DNA from: a virus
Length of the DNA: 27,342 nt
Virus record (IMG/VR): IMGVR_UViG_3300036770_004216
Span: 1 to 27,342 of that record
Reading direction: 5' to 3' (one strand)
This document shows positions 1-6,331 of the stretch, one piece after another. A program made the position numbers and the translations under genes. Every line of letters starts with the position of its first letter. Position 1 is the first letter of the stretch. The notes under the pieces were generated by a model that was not told the origin of the DNA, did no database searches, and worked only from the letters and a program-made list of their open reading frames with translations.

Positions 1-54
1 CGGTTCACGGGCCAAGGTGTCGGCGAGGCGGAGTGATTTGGATGCGGTGGTCAT
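1..54 (-). CDS. Start of a small unknown protein, cut by the left edge
   Basis: On the minus strand an ATG at 54 opens a frame that stays open to the window edge (18 codons, beginning MTTASKSLRLADTLA). A copy of the 12-base motif found before the other minus-strand unit lies about 65 bases upstream, and the preceding minus-strand terminator separates it from the 52-residue gene. The ribosome binding site is weak. It is too short to assign a function; it is called because its position matches the promoter-gene spacing of the neighbouring unit. Confidence 0.4.
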   Translation of the reverse strand, partial: MTTASKSLRLADTLAREP

Positions 55-118
55 CGCTTCTAGGGCGAACTACCCCATCACTGTAGGCCATCGGCTACCC
101 CTGGCGCCGAAAAGTTAT

Positions 119-130
119 AACTCTTCACAT
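119..130 (-). promoter_or_regulatory. 12-base repeat before a minus-strand gene, copy 1
   Basis: Read on the minus strand this is ATGTGAAGAGTT, identical to the copy at 914-925. Each copy sits upstream of a minus-strand gene (starts at 54 and 824). Here the repeat runs into TATAACTTTT, which could serve as a -10 element. Role as promoter or operator is inferred from position and repetition only. Confidence 0.4.
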
Positions 131-167
131 GTAACATTCCTTCGTTAATCACTATCAACTATCAACT

Positions 168-194
168 AAAAAAAAGGGGGGGCCGTAGCCCCCT
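168..194 (-). terminator. Rho-independent terminator of the minus-strand unit
   Basis: On the minus strand, AGGGGGCTAC is followed by GGCCCCCCC and a run of eight T, giving a GC stem and U-tract directly after the stop codon at 200. It ends the transcript carrying the 133- and 52-residue genes. Confidence 0.8.
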
Positions 195-199
195 GGTGA

Positions 200-358
200 T
201 TAGTCAACCGGGGTCAGTGCCCCATCAAGAATGTCAACCCAGGCGTGGGGGTAGACGTGCTCCCATAGGTAGCAAGCATGATCCGCGTCCGCGTAGGTCT
301 CACACTCGACCAACACCTCCCAGGTGCCTTCGTCTGTCATGCGTCCGACTTTGTACAT
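200..358 (-). CDS. Small acidic protein of unknown function (52 aa)
   Basis: The ATG at 358 is preceded by an ACGGAGA Shine-Dalgarno at good spacing, in a leader that nearly copies the leader of the 133-residue gene upstream. The product begins MYKVGRMTDEGTW, is rich in aromatic and acidic residues (several Trp and Tyr, HVYPHAWVD near the C-terminus) and ends just before a strong terminator. It has no membrane segment. It belongs to the short minus-strand unit that opposes the structural genes, which is where phages often keep small host-takeover or regulatory genes, but I recognise no family. Confidence 0.65.
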   Translation of the reverse strand: MYKVGRMTDEGTWEVLVECETYADADHACYLWEHVYPHAWVDILDGALTPVD

Positions 359-362
359 GGTG

Positions 363-378
363 TCTCCGTGCTAGGTGG
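363..378 (-). repeat. Repeated leader element with ribosome binding site, copy 1
   Basis: On the minus strand CCACCTAGCACGGAGA precedes the 52-residue gene. It matches 831-846 (CCACTTAGTACGGAGA) at 14 of 16 positions and includes the GGAGA Shine-Dalgarno. The shared leader suggests duplication of a gene cassette or a common translational control. Confidence 0.5.
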
Positions 379-390
379 GTGGACTCCGTC

Positions 391-396
391 ATTCTA
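391..396 (-). promoter_or_regulatory. TAGAAT -10-like element
   Basis: Minus-strand GGGTTAGAATGA lies 33 bases upstream of the 52-residue gene start. The same TAGAAT hexamer lies a similar distance before three plus-strand genes (22300, 22530, 26588). No convincing -35 box is visible. Confidence 0.35.
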
Positions 397-422
397 ACCC
401 AGGACGGGGTTGGGTTGCGATC

Positions 423-824
423 TCAGGCGAGCACCATTGCGATCAGCTCAGCCTTGCGCGCCTTGCGCTTGGTGCCGGCCAGGCTGCGCAGCTGAGCGCA
501 GGTCAGTGTCTCCAGGTCGGTGGCTAGGTCGGCCAGCGGATGCACCTGGGGCTGCAGCTTTGCCGCGAGCCTGATGGGCGCAGGCTTGACCGTGATTGGC
601 GCGGCTGCAGGCTCAGCACCTGGCACCCACAAGCGGCGCCACATTGCGGCGAGCTGATCGTTGCGGGTGTGCACTGCGGTGCCGAGCTGGAAGCCCAGGT
701 CGTAAGCCAGCTCAGCCAGTAGGCCCGTGCACGTGATCACCAGCGCGATGGCTGGCGCAACCACGCGTGCAGTGCGTTCGAGGTTCTGCGCGATCTGCGC
801 AGTGGTGGGGACTGTGATGGTCAT
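423..824 (-). CDS. Membrane protein with SAP/HeH-like C-terminus (133 aa)
   Basis: Start ATG at 824 follows an ACGGAGA ribosome binding site. Residues about 21-45 form a hydrophobic segment (VVAPAIALVITCTGLLAELA), followed by a linker with a WRRLW cluster and an Ala/Pro-rich stretch. The last 30 residues, LTCAQLRSLAGTKRKARKAE and onward, have the look of a helix-extension-helix (SAP/HeH/Rho-N type) nucleic-acid-binding motif: two short helices joined by a basic KRKARK loop. A small membrane protein carrying a DNA-binding-like tail could tether DNA or a regulator at the membrane; that role is inference. It is the first gene of the minus-strand unit and is read convergently to nothing and divergently from the structural operon. 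Confidence 0.7.
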   Translation of the reverse strand: MTITVPTTAQIAQNLERTARVVAPAIALVITCTGLLAELAYDLGFQLGTAVHTRNDQLAAMWRRLWVPGAEPAAAPITVKPAPIRLAAKLQPQVHPLADLATDLETLTCAQLRSLAGTKRKARKAELIAMVLA

Positions 825-830
825 GGTGGT

Positions 831-846
831 TCTCCGTACTAAGTGG
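831..846 (-). repeat. Repeated leader element with ribosome binding site, copy 2
   Basis: Minus-strand CCACTTAGTACGGAGA, partner of 363-378. It supplies the Shine-Dalgarno of the 133-residue gene. Confidence 0.5.
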
Positions 847-913
847 ATGCGCGGCTTCTATGGCCGCTTCCCTCACATTAGACCATCACCGGCCCATCCG
901 GCCAGAATGTAGC

Positions 914-925
914 AACTCTTCACAT
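914..925 (-). promoter_or_regulatory. 12-base repeat before a minus-strand gene, copy 2
   Basis: Identical to 119-130 (minus strand ATGTGAAGAGTT). It lies about 90 bases upstream of the 133-residue gene, in the divergent spacer (825-1089) between the minus unit and the structural operon. The rest of the spacer has AT-rich tracts and a plus-strand TTATATCTAGATAAT near 1063-1077 that may hold the promoter for the rightward operon. I see no gene in it. Confidence 0.4.
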
Positions 926-1089
926 ACAGCTTCTTTTTTTCCTGGTATGTAAACTTTTGTGACGAGCGGGCCAGATAGCAGCCGGAAAATTTCCCCCAAA
1001 TTGACCTTTTTATTGAGCAGGTAGGGGGATAAATTTAACGTATTTAGTCACCCTAAAATCACTTATATCTAGATAATGTGTGTATAAAA

Positions 1090-2703
1090 ATGCCTGTCTC
1101 TCCGCAGGACTACGCGCTCTGGTCTGACCTTACAGGCAACCCTTATCCGCAAACGCCTGCTGAGCGAATGGCGTTAGCCCCAGAGGTTTATAGTTTTACG
1201 CGGGATGTAAATCAAGGTAAGCGCCCACCTGGAGCAATCCGACGTGCAGTCGATGTTATCGGCAAGACTGCACTTGCTGCTGGTGCAATTGCGGGTGGCG
1301 TTTATCTTGCAAAGAACTTTGGCAATCTTGAACTTGACGATGAGCCTCATATTGGTACTCCTCCGCAACCGCAGGGCTTTGCTACCGCAAGTACGGATGT
1401 AACACCACCTACAACTTCTGATCGCTATGGGCAAGATATTGTTCCACATCAAACGGCCGTCATGGGCTTACTACGTGGCACGTCTCCCGAAAAACCTACT
1501 GTTGTTGATTCAGAAGAAAAACCAGCGACTCAAAGCCACGTAATTTCTTCAAGCCAGTCATTCGGTCCTGGCTCAGAGGTTGCTCAACTTGCTGCAAGCA
1601 CTGTTCCGCATTCACCTGTTCGTGATCGTGCAGATGATTTAATTTCAGAGTACCTTGGTGGAGTTGCTGCCGAACAACGTGCTCAAAAACGGATTGATCA
1701 GTCTGTTGCTGAATACGGCGCTATGGTTGCAGGTAAAGCTGCACCTGTTCTTAAGCAAGTATTAAAAGAAGGTCGAGAAGAGGGTATTAGTCCAATTGGA
1801 CGTAGTTCTGTTACTGCAGCAGAACGTTTCCGTGGAACGCCTGCTTATACTGCAATGATGCAGGCTGCAGGCGCAAGCATGGAGCCAGAAGAACTAGTCG
1901 ACACACCTGGCACGACCCCTGCATTTACTGAAGTCCGCGCAACTCCTCAAACACGAATTGCGCCCATAACATCAGCTCCTACCTCTGCGCCTGCGCCCGC
2001 ACCTACACGGGAAGTCGTGACTGCTGCTGTTCCTGCAGCCTTTTCGGCCCCGCCGCGCCGTTCCTCAGAATCTGAAGAAGCAGCTGCATTTGCCGCCAAG
2101 GCCCTCGCACTGCTGCCTAGAGCACAACGTGAAGCTCTTCTTAGTGGACAGGCTGATGCTCCAATTGTCACGCAGCAGCCAGAGGCTGTTCGTGTAGGCA
2201 AGCCGGTTAAAGTAAGGACAAACGAATTTCTCAGTGCCATGAGCCAAGATCAGGGTCCTCTTGCCAGTTACGAGATCAAGCCAGAACGGAGCAAGGCTAT
2301 TTCGAGTCTGACCTTCTACCCTGGTGGGGAACTTGGTGTGGGAATGAAGAGTCGTGGTAAACCGGTCGAATACGCATACGCTACGTCTGATCCCTATCGC
2401 TTAGCGATGCGTGACTATGCTGATGCAGGATTCCCCGATGAGATGGGTAACATTGCTGGCATTGCTGCTAATAACGCTCTTGCTCACCAAATGGGGCTTC
2501 AGAAAGCAGTCGAGCGTGGTGGCACCATTCGGGAAAAGCGTCAACCTATTTATTCAGGTTTGATGAGCGACTCTGACATTGTTGCAGCCGGAATGGGTAA
2601 AGATGCCCGCGCTAAAGAACAAGCTGAACGTCACTTTGAAACCAGGCAAATCATGGCTGAGTTAGAACAACGCGCAGCCGATCGTCGCGCAGGCTTACTT
2701 TAA
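1090..2703 (+). CDS. Probable internal virion protein, unknown function (537 aa)
   Basis: An upstream in-frame ATG at 1078 exists, but the second ATG at 1090 gives the natural-looking N-terminus MPVSPQDYALWSDLTGNPYP, and the bases before 1078 look like promoter sequence. Residues about 10-50 form a compact domain with an APEVYSFTRDVNQG motif that I associate with proteins of aquatic phages. A hydrophobic stretch follows (TALAAGAIAGGVYLAKNF), then a long Pro/Ala/Thr/Ser-rich, probably disordered middle. The C-terminal part (TFYPGGELGVGMKSRGKPVE, then an Ala-rich helical region) looks folded. First gene of the plus-strand operon. A structural or ejection role is inferred from its neighbours; no enzyme motif was seen. 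Confidence 0.75.
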   Translation: MPVSPQDYALWSDLTGNPYPQTPAERMALAPEVYSFTRDVNQGKRPPGAIRRAVDVIGKTALAAGAIAGGVYLAKNFGNLELDDEPHIGTPPQPQGFATASTDVTPPTTSDRYGQDIVPHQTAVMGLLRGTSPEKPTVVDSEEKPATQSHVISSSQSFGPGSEVAQLAASTVPHSPVRDRADDLISEYLGGVAAEQRAQKRIDQSVAEYGAMVAGKAAPVLKQVLKEGREEGISPIGRSSVTAAERFRGTPAYTAMMQAAGASMEPEELVDTPGTTPAFTEVRATPQTRIAPITSAPTSAPAPAPTREVVTAAVPAAFSAPPRRSSESEEAAAFAAKALALLPRAQREALLSGQADAPIVTQQPEAVRVGKPVKVRTNEFLSAMSQDQGPLASYEIKPERSKAISSLTFYPGGELGVGMKSRGKPVEYAYATSDPYRLAMRDYADAGFPDEMGNIAGIAANNALAHQMGLQKAVERGGTIREKRQPIYSGLMSDSDIVAAGMGKDARAKEQAERHFETRQIMAELEQRAADRRAGLL

Positions 2704-2736
2704 GTAAAGTAAAAACATAGTGACTTGGATTAAACG

Positions 2737-3126
2737 ATGACTTTTTTAGAGCCCATTATTGCTAGCTTGATTGGGGCAGCTACTGTTGCAGTTGCTGTCT
2801 TTTTAAAAAAGAACTTGACAGTGCAAACTTTTTTAAAATACGGACCGATTATTAAAAAAGCTTACGACATTATCGATCCTGTCCTTGACCAAAACCTTAG
2901 CCGCTGGGACGGATCAAAGATCGATAAGGCATTTGAACTTTCAGTAGAATCTGTTGCTGACGGCAAGCTTTCTGCGGAAGAGATCAAGCATCTTGCTTTT
3001 GAAATGGCTAAGCACTGGTTACCCCAGAAAGCTGCCGATAAAGTCCGTGCGTTTCAGGCATCTTCTCCTGAGCTTCGGTCCGCTGCAATTGTTGCAGCTA
3101 AAGTAGATGCTATGAGTGCAAATTAA
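2737..3126 (+). CDS. Single-pass membrane-type phage protein (129 aa)
   Basis: Residues 4-24 (LEPIIASLIGAATVAVAVFL) form one clear transmembrane segment directly followed by lysines, so the C-terminal 100 residues would lie on the cytoplasmic side. That part is helical and charged, with YGPIIKKAYDIIDPVLDQ and LSAEEIKHLAFEMAKHWLP motifs. Size and topology fit a holin-like or virion membrane-insertion protein, but no lysis genes are adjacent; the virion lysins lie 16 kb away. The gene sits 33 bases after the previous stop and 16 before the next start. Function unassigned. Confidence 0.7.
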   Translation: MTFLEPIIASLIGAATVAVAVFLKKNLTVQTFLKYGPIIKKAYDIIDPVLDQNLSRWDGSKIDKAFELSVESVADGKLSAEEIKHLAFEMAKHWLPQKAADKVRAFQASSPELRSAAIVAAKVDAMSAN

Positions 3127-3142
3127 ATCGAGCTGGAGTTAA

Positions 3143-3343
3143 ATGCCTGGCGACAATTGGATTCAAGAAGCTGTCAGTAAGAACCCAGGCGCTTTTTCTC
3201 GTAAAGCAGAAGAGCGCGATATGAGTGCGTCTCAGTTTGCTTCAAAAGTTACAGCAAACCCAGACGAGTACTCTGATAAAACTGTCAAACAGGCCAACTT
3301 GGCAAAGACACTTGCAAAACTTCGTAATCGTCGCAACAAGTGA
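3143..3343 (+). CDS. Small conserved-type basic phage protein (66 aa)
   Basis: Begins MPGDNWIQEAVSKNPGAF. It follows a layout I remember from many marine-virus small proteins: a W-I-x-x-A motif, then PGA-x-x-RKA, a middle acidic stretch, and a C-terminal A-x-LA-x-TL-x-KLR ending in a basic RNRRNK tail. The repeated occurrence of this small family in viruses suggests a virion or DNA-associated role, but no function is established to my knowledge. A GGAG ribosome binding site stands 8 bases before the ATG, and the stop overlaps the next start. Confidence 0.7.
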   Translation: MPGDNWIQEAVSKNPGAFSRKAEERDMSASQFASKVTANPDEYSDKTVKQANLAKTLAKLRNRRNK

Positions 3344-3810
3344 TGTCAGCGCCACTATTCAGCTCGAATTCCACTAAGCCTTTCGATAAAGCTCTTCGAG
3401 AGGGTAAACGTCCGGATAGCGGCACCCTTGGAGTTTACCCAAGATCGGCGTTTGAGGATCCGAGGGACAATATGTGGCGTGCTCAGCTTTTGGATAATCC
3501 AAAAGTTCCTGATTTTTTTACACGCGCACAATTTGGCAATGAGAGTGCGGCCGAAGCTTACAATAGTCTTCGCGATCTAAGCGTAAATCCTTATTCGTCT
3601 TTTCAAAATCCTAATGTCAGGAATCAAGCGGATGATTTTCTCGACAAGTATGCTCTTGGTGTAGGGCGTATAATTGATCCTAAGACAGCGGTATTACCCG
3701 AAAATATTGCTCTTCGCTATGGAATTCAGTCGTCCGGCGATTATTTCATTGAAGATGCAAAAAAAGGTAACGCAAACATTTTTCCAAGCCGTGGCCCCGG
3801 AGTAGCTTAA
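3343..3810 (+). CDS. Phage structural-region protein, unknown function (155 aa)
   Basis: The stop of the previous gene and this start share TGATG; a GTG at 3340 one codon upstream is the alternative start. The protein is polar, with many Asn, Pro and Phe and no membrane segment or recognised motif. Motifs seen are SSNSTKPFDKALREGKRPDS near the N-terminus, NPYSSFQNPNVRNQADDFLD mid-protein, and a Gly/Pro C-terminus (FPSRGPGVA). The first two recall REGKRP-type linkers also found in the 537-residue protein (NQGKRPPGA). Its stop overlaps the next start by one base, so the three genes from 3143 to 4385 are likely translationally coupled. Confidence 0.7.
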   Translation: MSAPLFSSNSTKPFDKALREGKRPDSGTLGVYPRSAFEDPRDNMWRAQLLDNPKVPDFFTRAQFGNESAAEAYNSLRDLSVNPYSSFQNPNVRNQADDFLDKYALGVGRIIDPKTAVLPENIALRYGIQSSGDYFIEDAKKGNANIFPSRGPGVA

Positions 3811-4385
3811 TGAATCCCGCAGCAGGTAAATTAGCGCAAGAGCTACTAAAAAAGTATGCGGCTGCGGTAATGTCTGGCGGTGGCGCCGGCGTTAAAACAG
3901 CACTTGAGAATAGCGCGAGACTCGGAACTATTGCTCAAGGTACTCCTGAGGCTGCTGCTGCAGCGCTCTCACAGTTACCAGGGGTTGGTAGAGCCGCTAT
4001 GGGCCTGCCGTTAGGTATGGATGTTATTCAAGCGGGTGCACGAGCGCTGCCGGCTGTCGCTGGCGGTGCGACCACACTCGGACTTGGAGCTGGTTCTGTT
4101 ATCGCATCTAACATGCTTGCTAATGCTGTAACTAACCCTGTAAAGCCGACTGCTTTCAGCACTCAACAATATACTCCAGGTCGTTCGCCACTTACAAATG
4201 AAATGGCGGCGGAAGCGATTTTAGATCAGCAACGTTTCATGCACCAGATGCAATTGATTGAAGCACGCAATGCTGCAGCTGCTGGTTCTGGGTCATTACA
4301 AAGTGGTACGTCGAGTAACTTTGATATGATGAAGATGGCAAATCAAGCCGCTAATCAAATGTTTACCACTCCTAATTACGCTTGA
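3810..4385 (+). CDS. Ala/Gly-rich membrane-active virion protein candidate (191 aa)
   Basis: Starts on the TAATG overlap with the previous gene. After an N-terminal helix (AAGKLAQELLKKYAAAVMSG) the protein is dominated by small residues, with hydrophobic glycine-rich segments around residues 65-115 (LPAVAGGATTLGLGAGSVIA) that could insert in a membrane. The C-terminus is Gln/Met/Asn-rich and ends FTTPNYA. This composition resembles internal ejection proteins of podoviruses that leave the capsid and form a channel. That is inference from composition and context only. Confidence 0.7.
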   Translation: MNPAAGKLAQELLKKYAAAVMSGGGAGVKTALENSARLGTIAQGTPEAAAAALSQLPGVGRAAMGLPLGMDVIQAGARALPAVAGGATTLGLGAGSVIASNMLANAVTNPVKPTAFSTQQYTPGRSPLTNEMAAEAILDQQRFMHQMQLIEARNAAAAGSGSLQSGTSSNFDMMKMANQAANQMFTTPNYA

Positions 4386-4391
4386 TACGTT

Positions 4392-4841
4392 ATGGCTGAT
4401 CCTGGCTGGGGTATGGATTGGGGTGGTGCTGGAGGATGGGACCAGGAGCAATACGAAGGTGTCCCTGGTCTGTCTGAAGAACGCAGAGGTGGTGGATTTG
4501 GTGAGGCTCTTGTAAAAGGTCTTGATTTTCTGAACAGATACACTGAGAAAAATTTCGGTCAAAGCGGCAAATATACGCAAGCTGCTCAAGATGCAGCGCG
4601 GCGTCGTCGCGAAAGTAGTAGCCCCTACGGAACAAAAGAAGTATTTGATAACTTTGCTATTTACACTCCGCCACTGCCTCAAATGGGCACTCAAACAGCA
4701 TCTGGTGGCAGCGGTAGTAGTGGTTTATTTGGTGACGTAGGCGGACTTGCTGGTGCCATCGGGACTGCGGCAGGCGTATTCGGTCCCCTTGGAGTACCGA
4801 TTGGTATGGGCGTTGGCAAGCTTATCGATAGGTTTGCTTAA
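4392..4841 (+). CDS. Gly-rich virion protein candidate (149 aa)
   Basis: Starts 7 bases after the previous stop. The N-terminus is unusually rich in Gly and Trp (MADPGWGMDWGGAGGWDQEQ), the middle carries a helical segment with a basic cluster (AAQDAARRRRESS), and the last 45 residues form a hydrophobic Gly/Ala stretch (VGGLAGAIGTAAGVFGPLGV) like a fusion or pore-forming peptide. Same compositional class as its two neighbours. No known family recognised. Confidence 0.7.
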   Translation: MADPGWGMDWGGAGGWDQEQYEGVPGLSEERRGGGFGEALVKGLDFLNRYTEKNFGQSGKYTQAAQDAARRRRESSSPYGTKEVFDNFAIYTPPLPQMGTQTASGGSGSSGLFGDVGGLAGAIGTAAGVFGPLGVPIGMGVGKLIDRFA

Positions 4842-4855
4842 TTTGATTTACAACC

Positions 4856-4863
4856 TATAAAAT
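4856..4863 (+). promoter_or_regulatory. TATAAAAT element before the 239-residue gene
   Basis: The only sizeable gap in this packed operon (44 bases) contains TATAAAATAAAAG, close to a -10 box or a T4-type late promoter core, 23 bases before the ATG at 4886. No -35 is evident. Confidence 0.25.
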
Positions 4864-4885
4864 AAAAGACAAAGAGTAAAGAATT

Positions 4886-5605
4886 ATGTTGCTGCCACTT
4901 ATCGGCGCCGCCACTGGGGGCTACACAGCATATCAGAAAAGTGGTGGCAACCTGGGTGCTACCGCACTTGGAGCAGGTTTAGGTGCACTTGCCCCAGGAG
5001 CTTTTCGCATGGCAGGAACTGCCCTGGCAGGCACTCCTGTTGGCGCAGCCGGCTTGTCCGCGTTAAACCAAGCTTTAGGTAAAGTTGGAGTTGAGGCCAC
5101 TGCCAAAGGAATTGGTAATATCGCTGCTCTTGGTGGTACGACACTTCTTGGTGGACTTCCTGGCTCTCTAGCAGCCTCTGCTGCTCCTGTTGCCTCACGA
5201 GGAGCTGGCGGCGCAGCTAATTTAGCTGTATCGGCGAGTCAGCCTGGTCAAGTAACTTATGATGCAGGTGCGGCTATTCCCACAACACCGTATCGCCAAA
5301 CACCGTATGATTCACTCGCAGTTGCAGATCCTAGTGGTCAAATTGGCGCCGCGCGTCTTAACGAACTGTTGATGCAAGACGTTCAGCTCGCTGGCATTCG
5401 TAAACTGATGCCCGAACTGTTTAAATCCGCTGAAGCACGCTCTAAGACTGAGTTCCAACGTCAGATGGCTGCCGCTGGCATCCGACAGAACATTGCAACT
5501 GCTGCAAACATGTTAGAGCGTAGCCAACAAGCAGCACAGCAAATGGGTCAGACCGCTGCCCAGCAAATGGGTAACGCTCTTACCAGTCAGTATCAGTATT
5601 CGTAA
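4886..5605 (+). CDS. Ala/Gly-rich internal virion protein candidate (239 aa)
   Basis: Residues 1-110 are almost entirely Gly, Ala and Leu, with repeated GLGALAPGAF and AALGGTTLLGGLPGSLAASA segments, which would form hydrophobic flexible helices. Residues about 150-239 form a charged helical region (ARLNELLMQDVQLAGIRKLM, then a run of Gln/Ala helices) ending QYQYS. A hydrophobic N-terminus with a helical C-terminus fits an ejection or internal head protein. AAGAG before ATTATG may be the ribosome binding site. No homologue recognised. Confidence 0.7.
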   Translation: MLLPLIGAATGGYTAYQKSGGNLGATALGAGLGALAPGAFRMAGTALAGTPVGAAGLSALNQALGKVGVEATAKGIGNIAALGGTTLLGGLPGSLAASAAPVASRGAGGAANLAVSASQPGQVTYDAGAAIPTTPYRQTPYDSLAVADPSGQIGAARLNELLMQDVQLAGIRKLMPELFKSAEARSKTEFQRQMAAAGIRQNIATAANMLERSQQAAQQMGQTAAQQMGNALTSQYQYS

Positions 5606-5606
5606 G

Positions 5607-6185
5607 ATGTCCAACCCCAACGCACCCTTCTACCAGTTGCCTAAAACTGGTACATTCTCATATCAACCGTTTGCCGTTGGGGCTGACTATAAGTTTCCAG
5701 ATTATTTCAGCTCTGTCTTTAAACCGACGGAAGCTCAAATGCAAGCAAAAGGCGTAAATCTCACATCCGGTGGGAGGGATCAGCCTGCGTTTGAATACCA
5801 GTCAAAAAATGGTGCCGTGCCAGGTGTCGATCCAACTATTCAACAGTGGATTGATTTTACTCGCGCCATTTCTCCGATTCGGATGCAAGAACAGGCTCAA
5901 GCGGCCCAGCTTAGCCAGCAACTAACAGAGCAGCAGTTAGCTTCTGCATATCCATTTTTGAGTCAAGCTGCACGTGAGGCTACCGAGCGCAACTTACTGG
6001 CTAGTAAGGCCTATGCTGATTTTAAAGAGCGGCTTCCCTCCAACTTGCAAAATATTGCTGCATCTCAACAAGCACAGGCTGGTGCTGCCGCCTCAGGTGA
6101 AGCCGGAATGATTAACGCCTTGGCAAACTTGCAGAACGCGCAGAGGCGGATGAATTATCGTGGCAGCACTTTTGCCGTTGGTTGA
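5607..6185 (+). CDS. Helical virion protein candidate (192 aa)
   Basis: Begins one base after the previous stop. Residues 1-75 are aromatic and polar (FYQLPKTGTFSYQPFAVGAD); residues about 85-180 are long Ala/Gln helices (MQEQAQAAQLSQQLTEQQLA) with coiled-coil character and no membrane segment. The Ala/Gln composition links it to the preceding ejection-protein candidates and to the large repeat protein that follows. Last gene of the operon before a 146-base spacer. No catalytic motif seen. Confidence 0.7.
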   Translation: MSNPNAPFYQLPKTGTFSYQPFAVGADYKFPDYFSSVFKPTEAQMQAKGVNLTSGGRDQPAFEYQSKNGAVPGVDPTIQQWIDFTRAISPIRMQEQAQAAQLSQQLTEQQLASAYPFLSQAAREATERNLLASKAYADFKERLPSNLQNIAASQQAQAGAAASGEAGMINALANLQNAQRRMNYRGSTFAVG

Positions 6186-6297
6186 TTCATATCAGTAGCT
6201 GCACAAGCTGAAAAGCGCCGTACACATTCTGATCTTAAACAAAGTGCTGTTAGTGTGTTTACACAGCGCTAACACCTGGCCCTATTAGGTAACAACT

Positions 6298-6303
6298 CTA
6301 TAA
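6298..6303 (+). promoter_or_regulatory. TATAAT -10 box before the large repeat protein
   Basis: The spacer 6186-6331 holds AACTCTATAATAG 29 bases upstream of the ATG at 6332. An imperfect hairpin upstream (GTTAGTGTG ... CACAGCGCTAAC, 6250-6271) could end the previous transcript but lacks a U-run. No gene seen in the spacer. Confidence 0.4.
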
Positions 6304-6331
6304 TAGTTAAAACAGTCTAGAAGTATTTCTC

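Noticed and set aside
196-495. 99-codon plus-strand frame at the left end
   Set aside because: Arg/Pro-rich antisense to two minus-strand genes that have proper ribosome sites.
4296-4694. 132-codon minus-strand frame
   Set aside because: Covers parts of two well-formed plus-strand genes and has no supporting signals.
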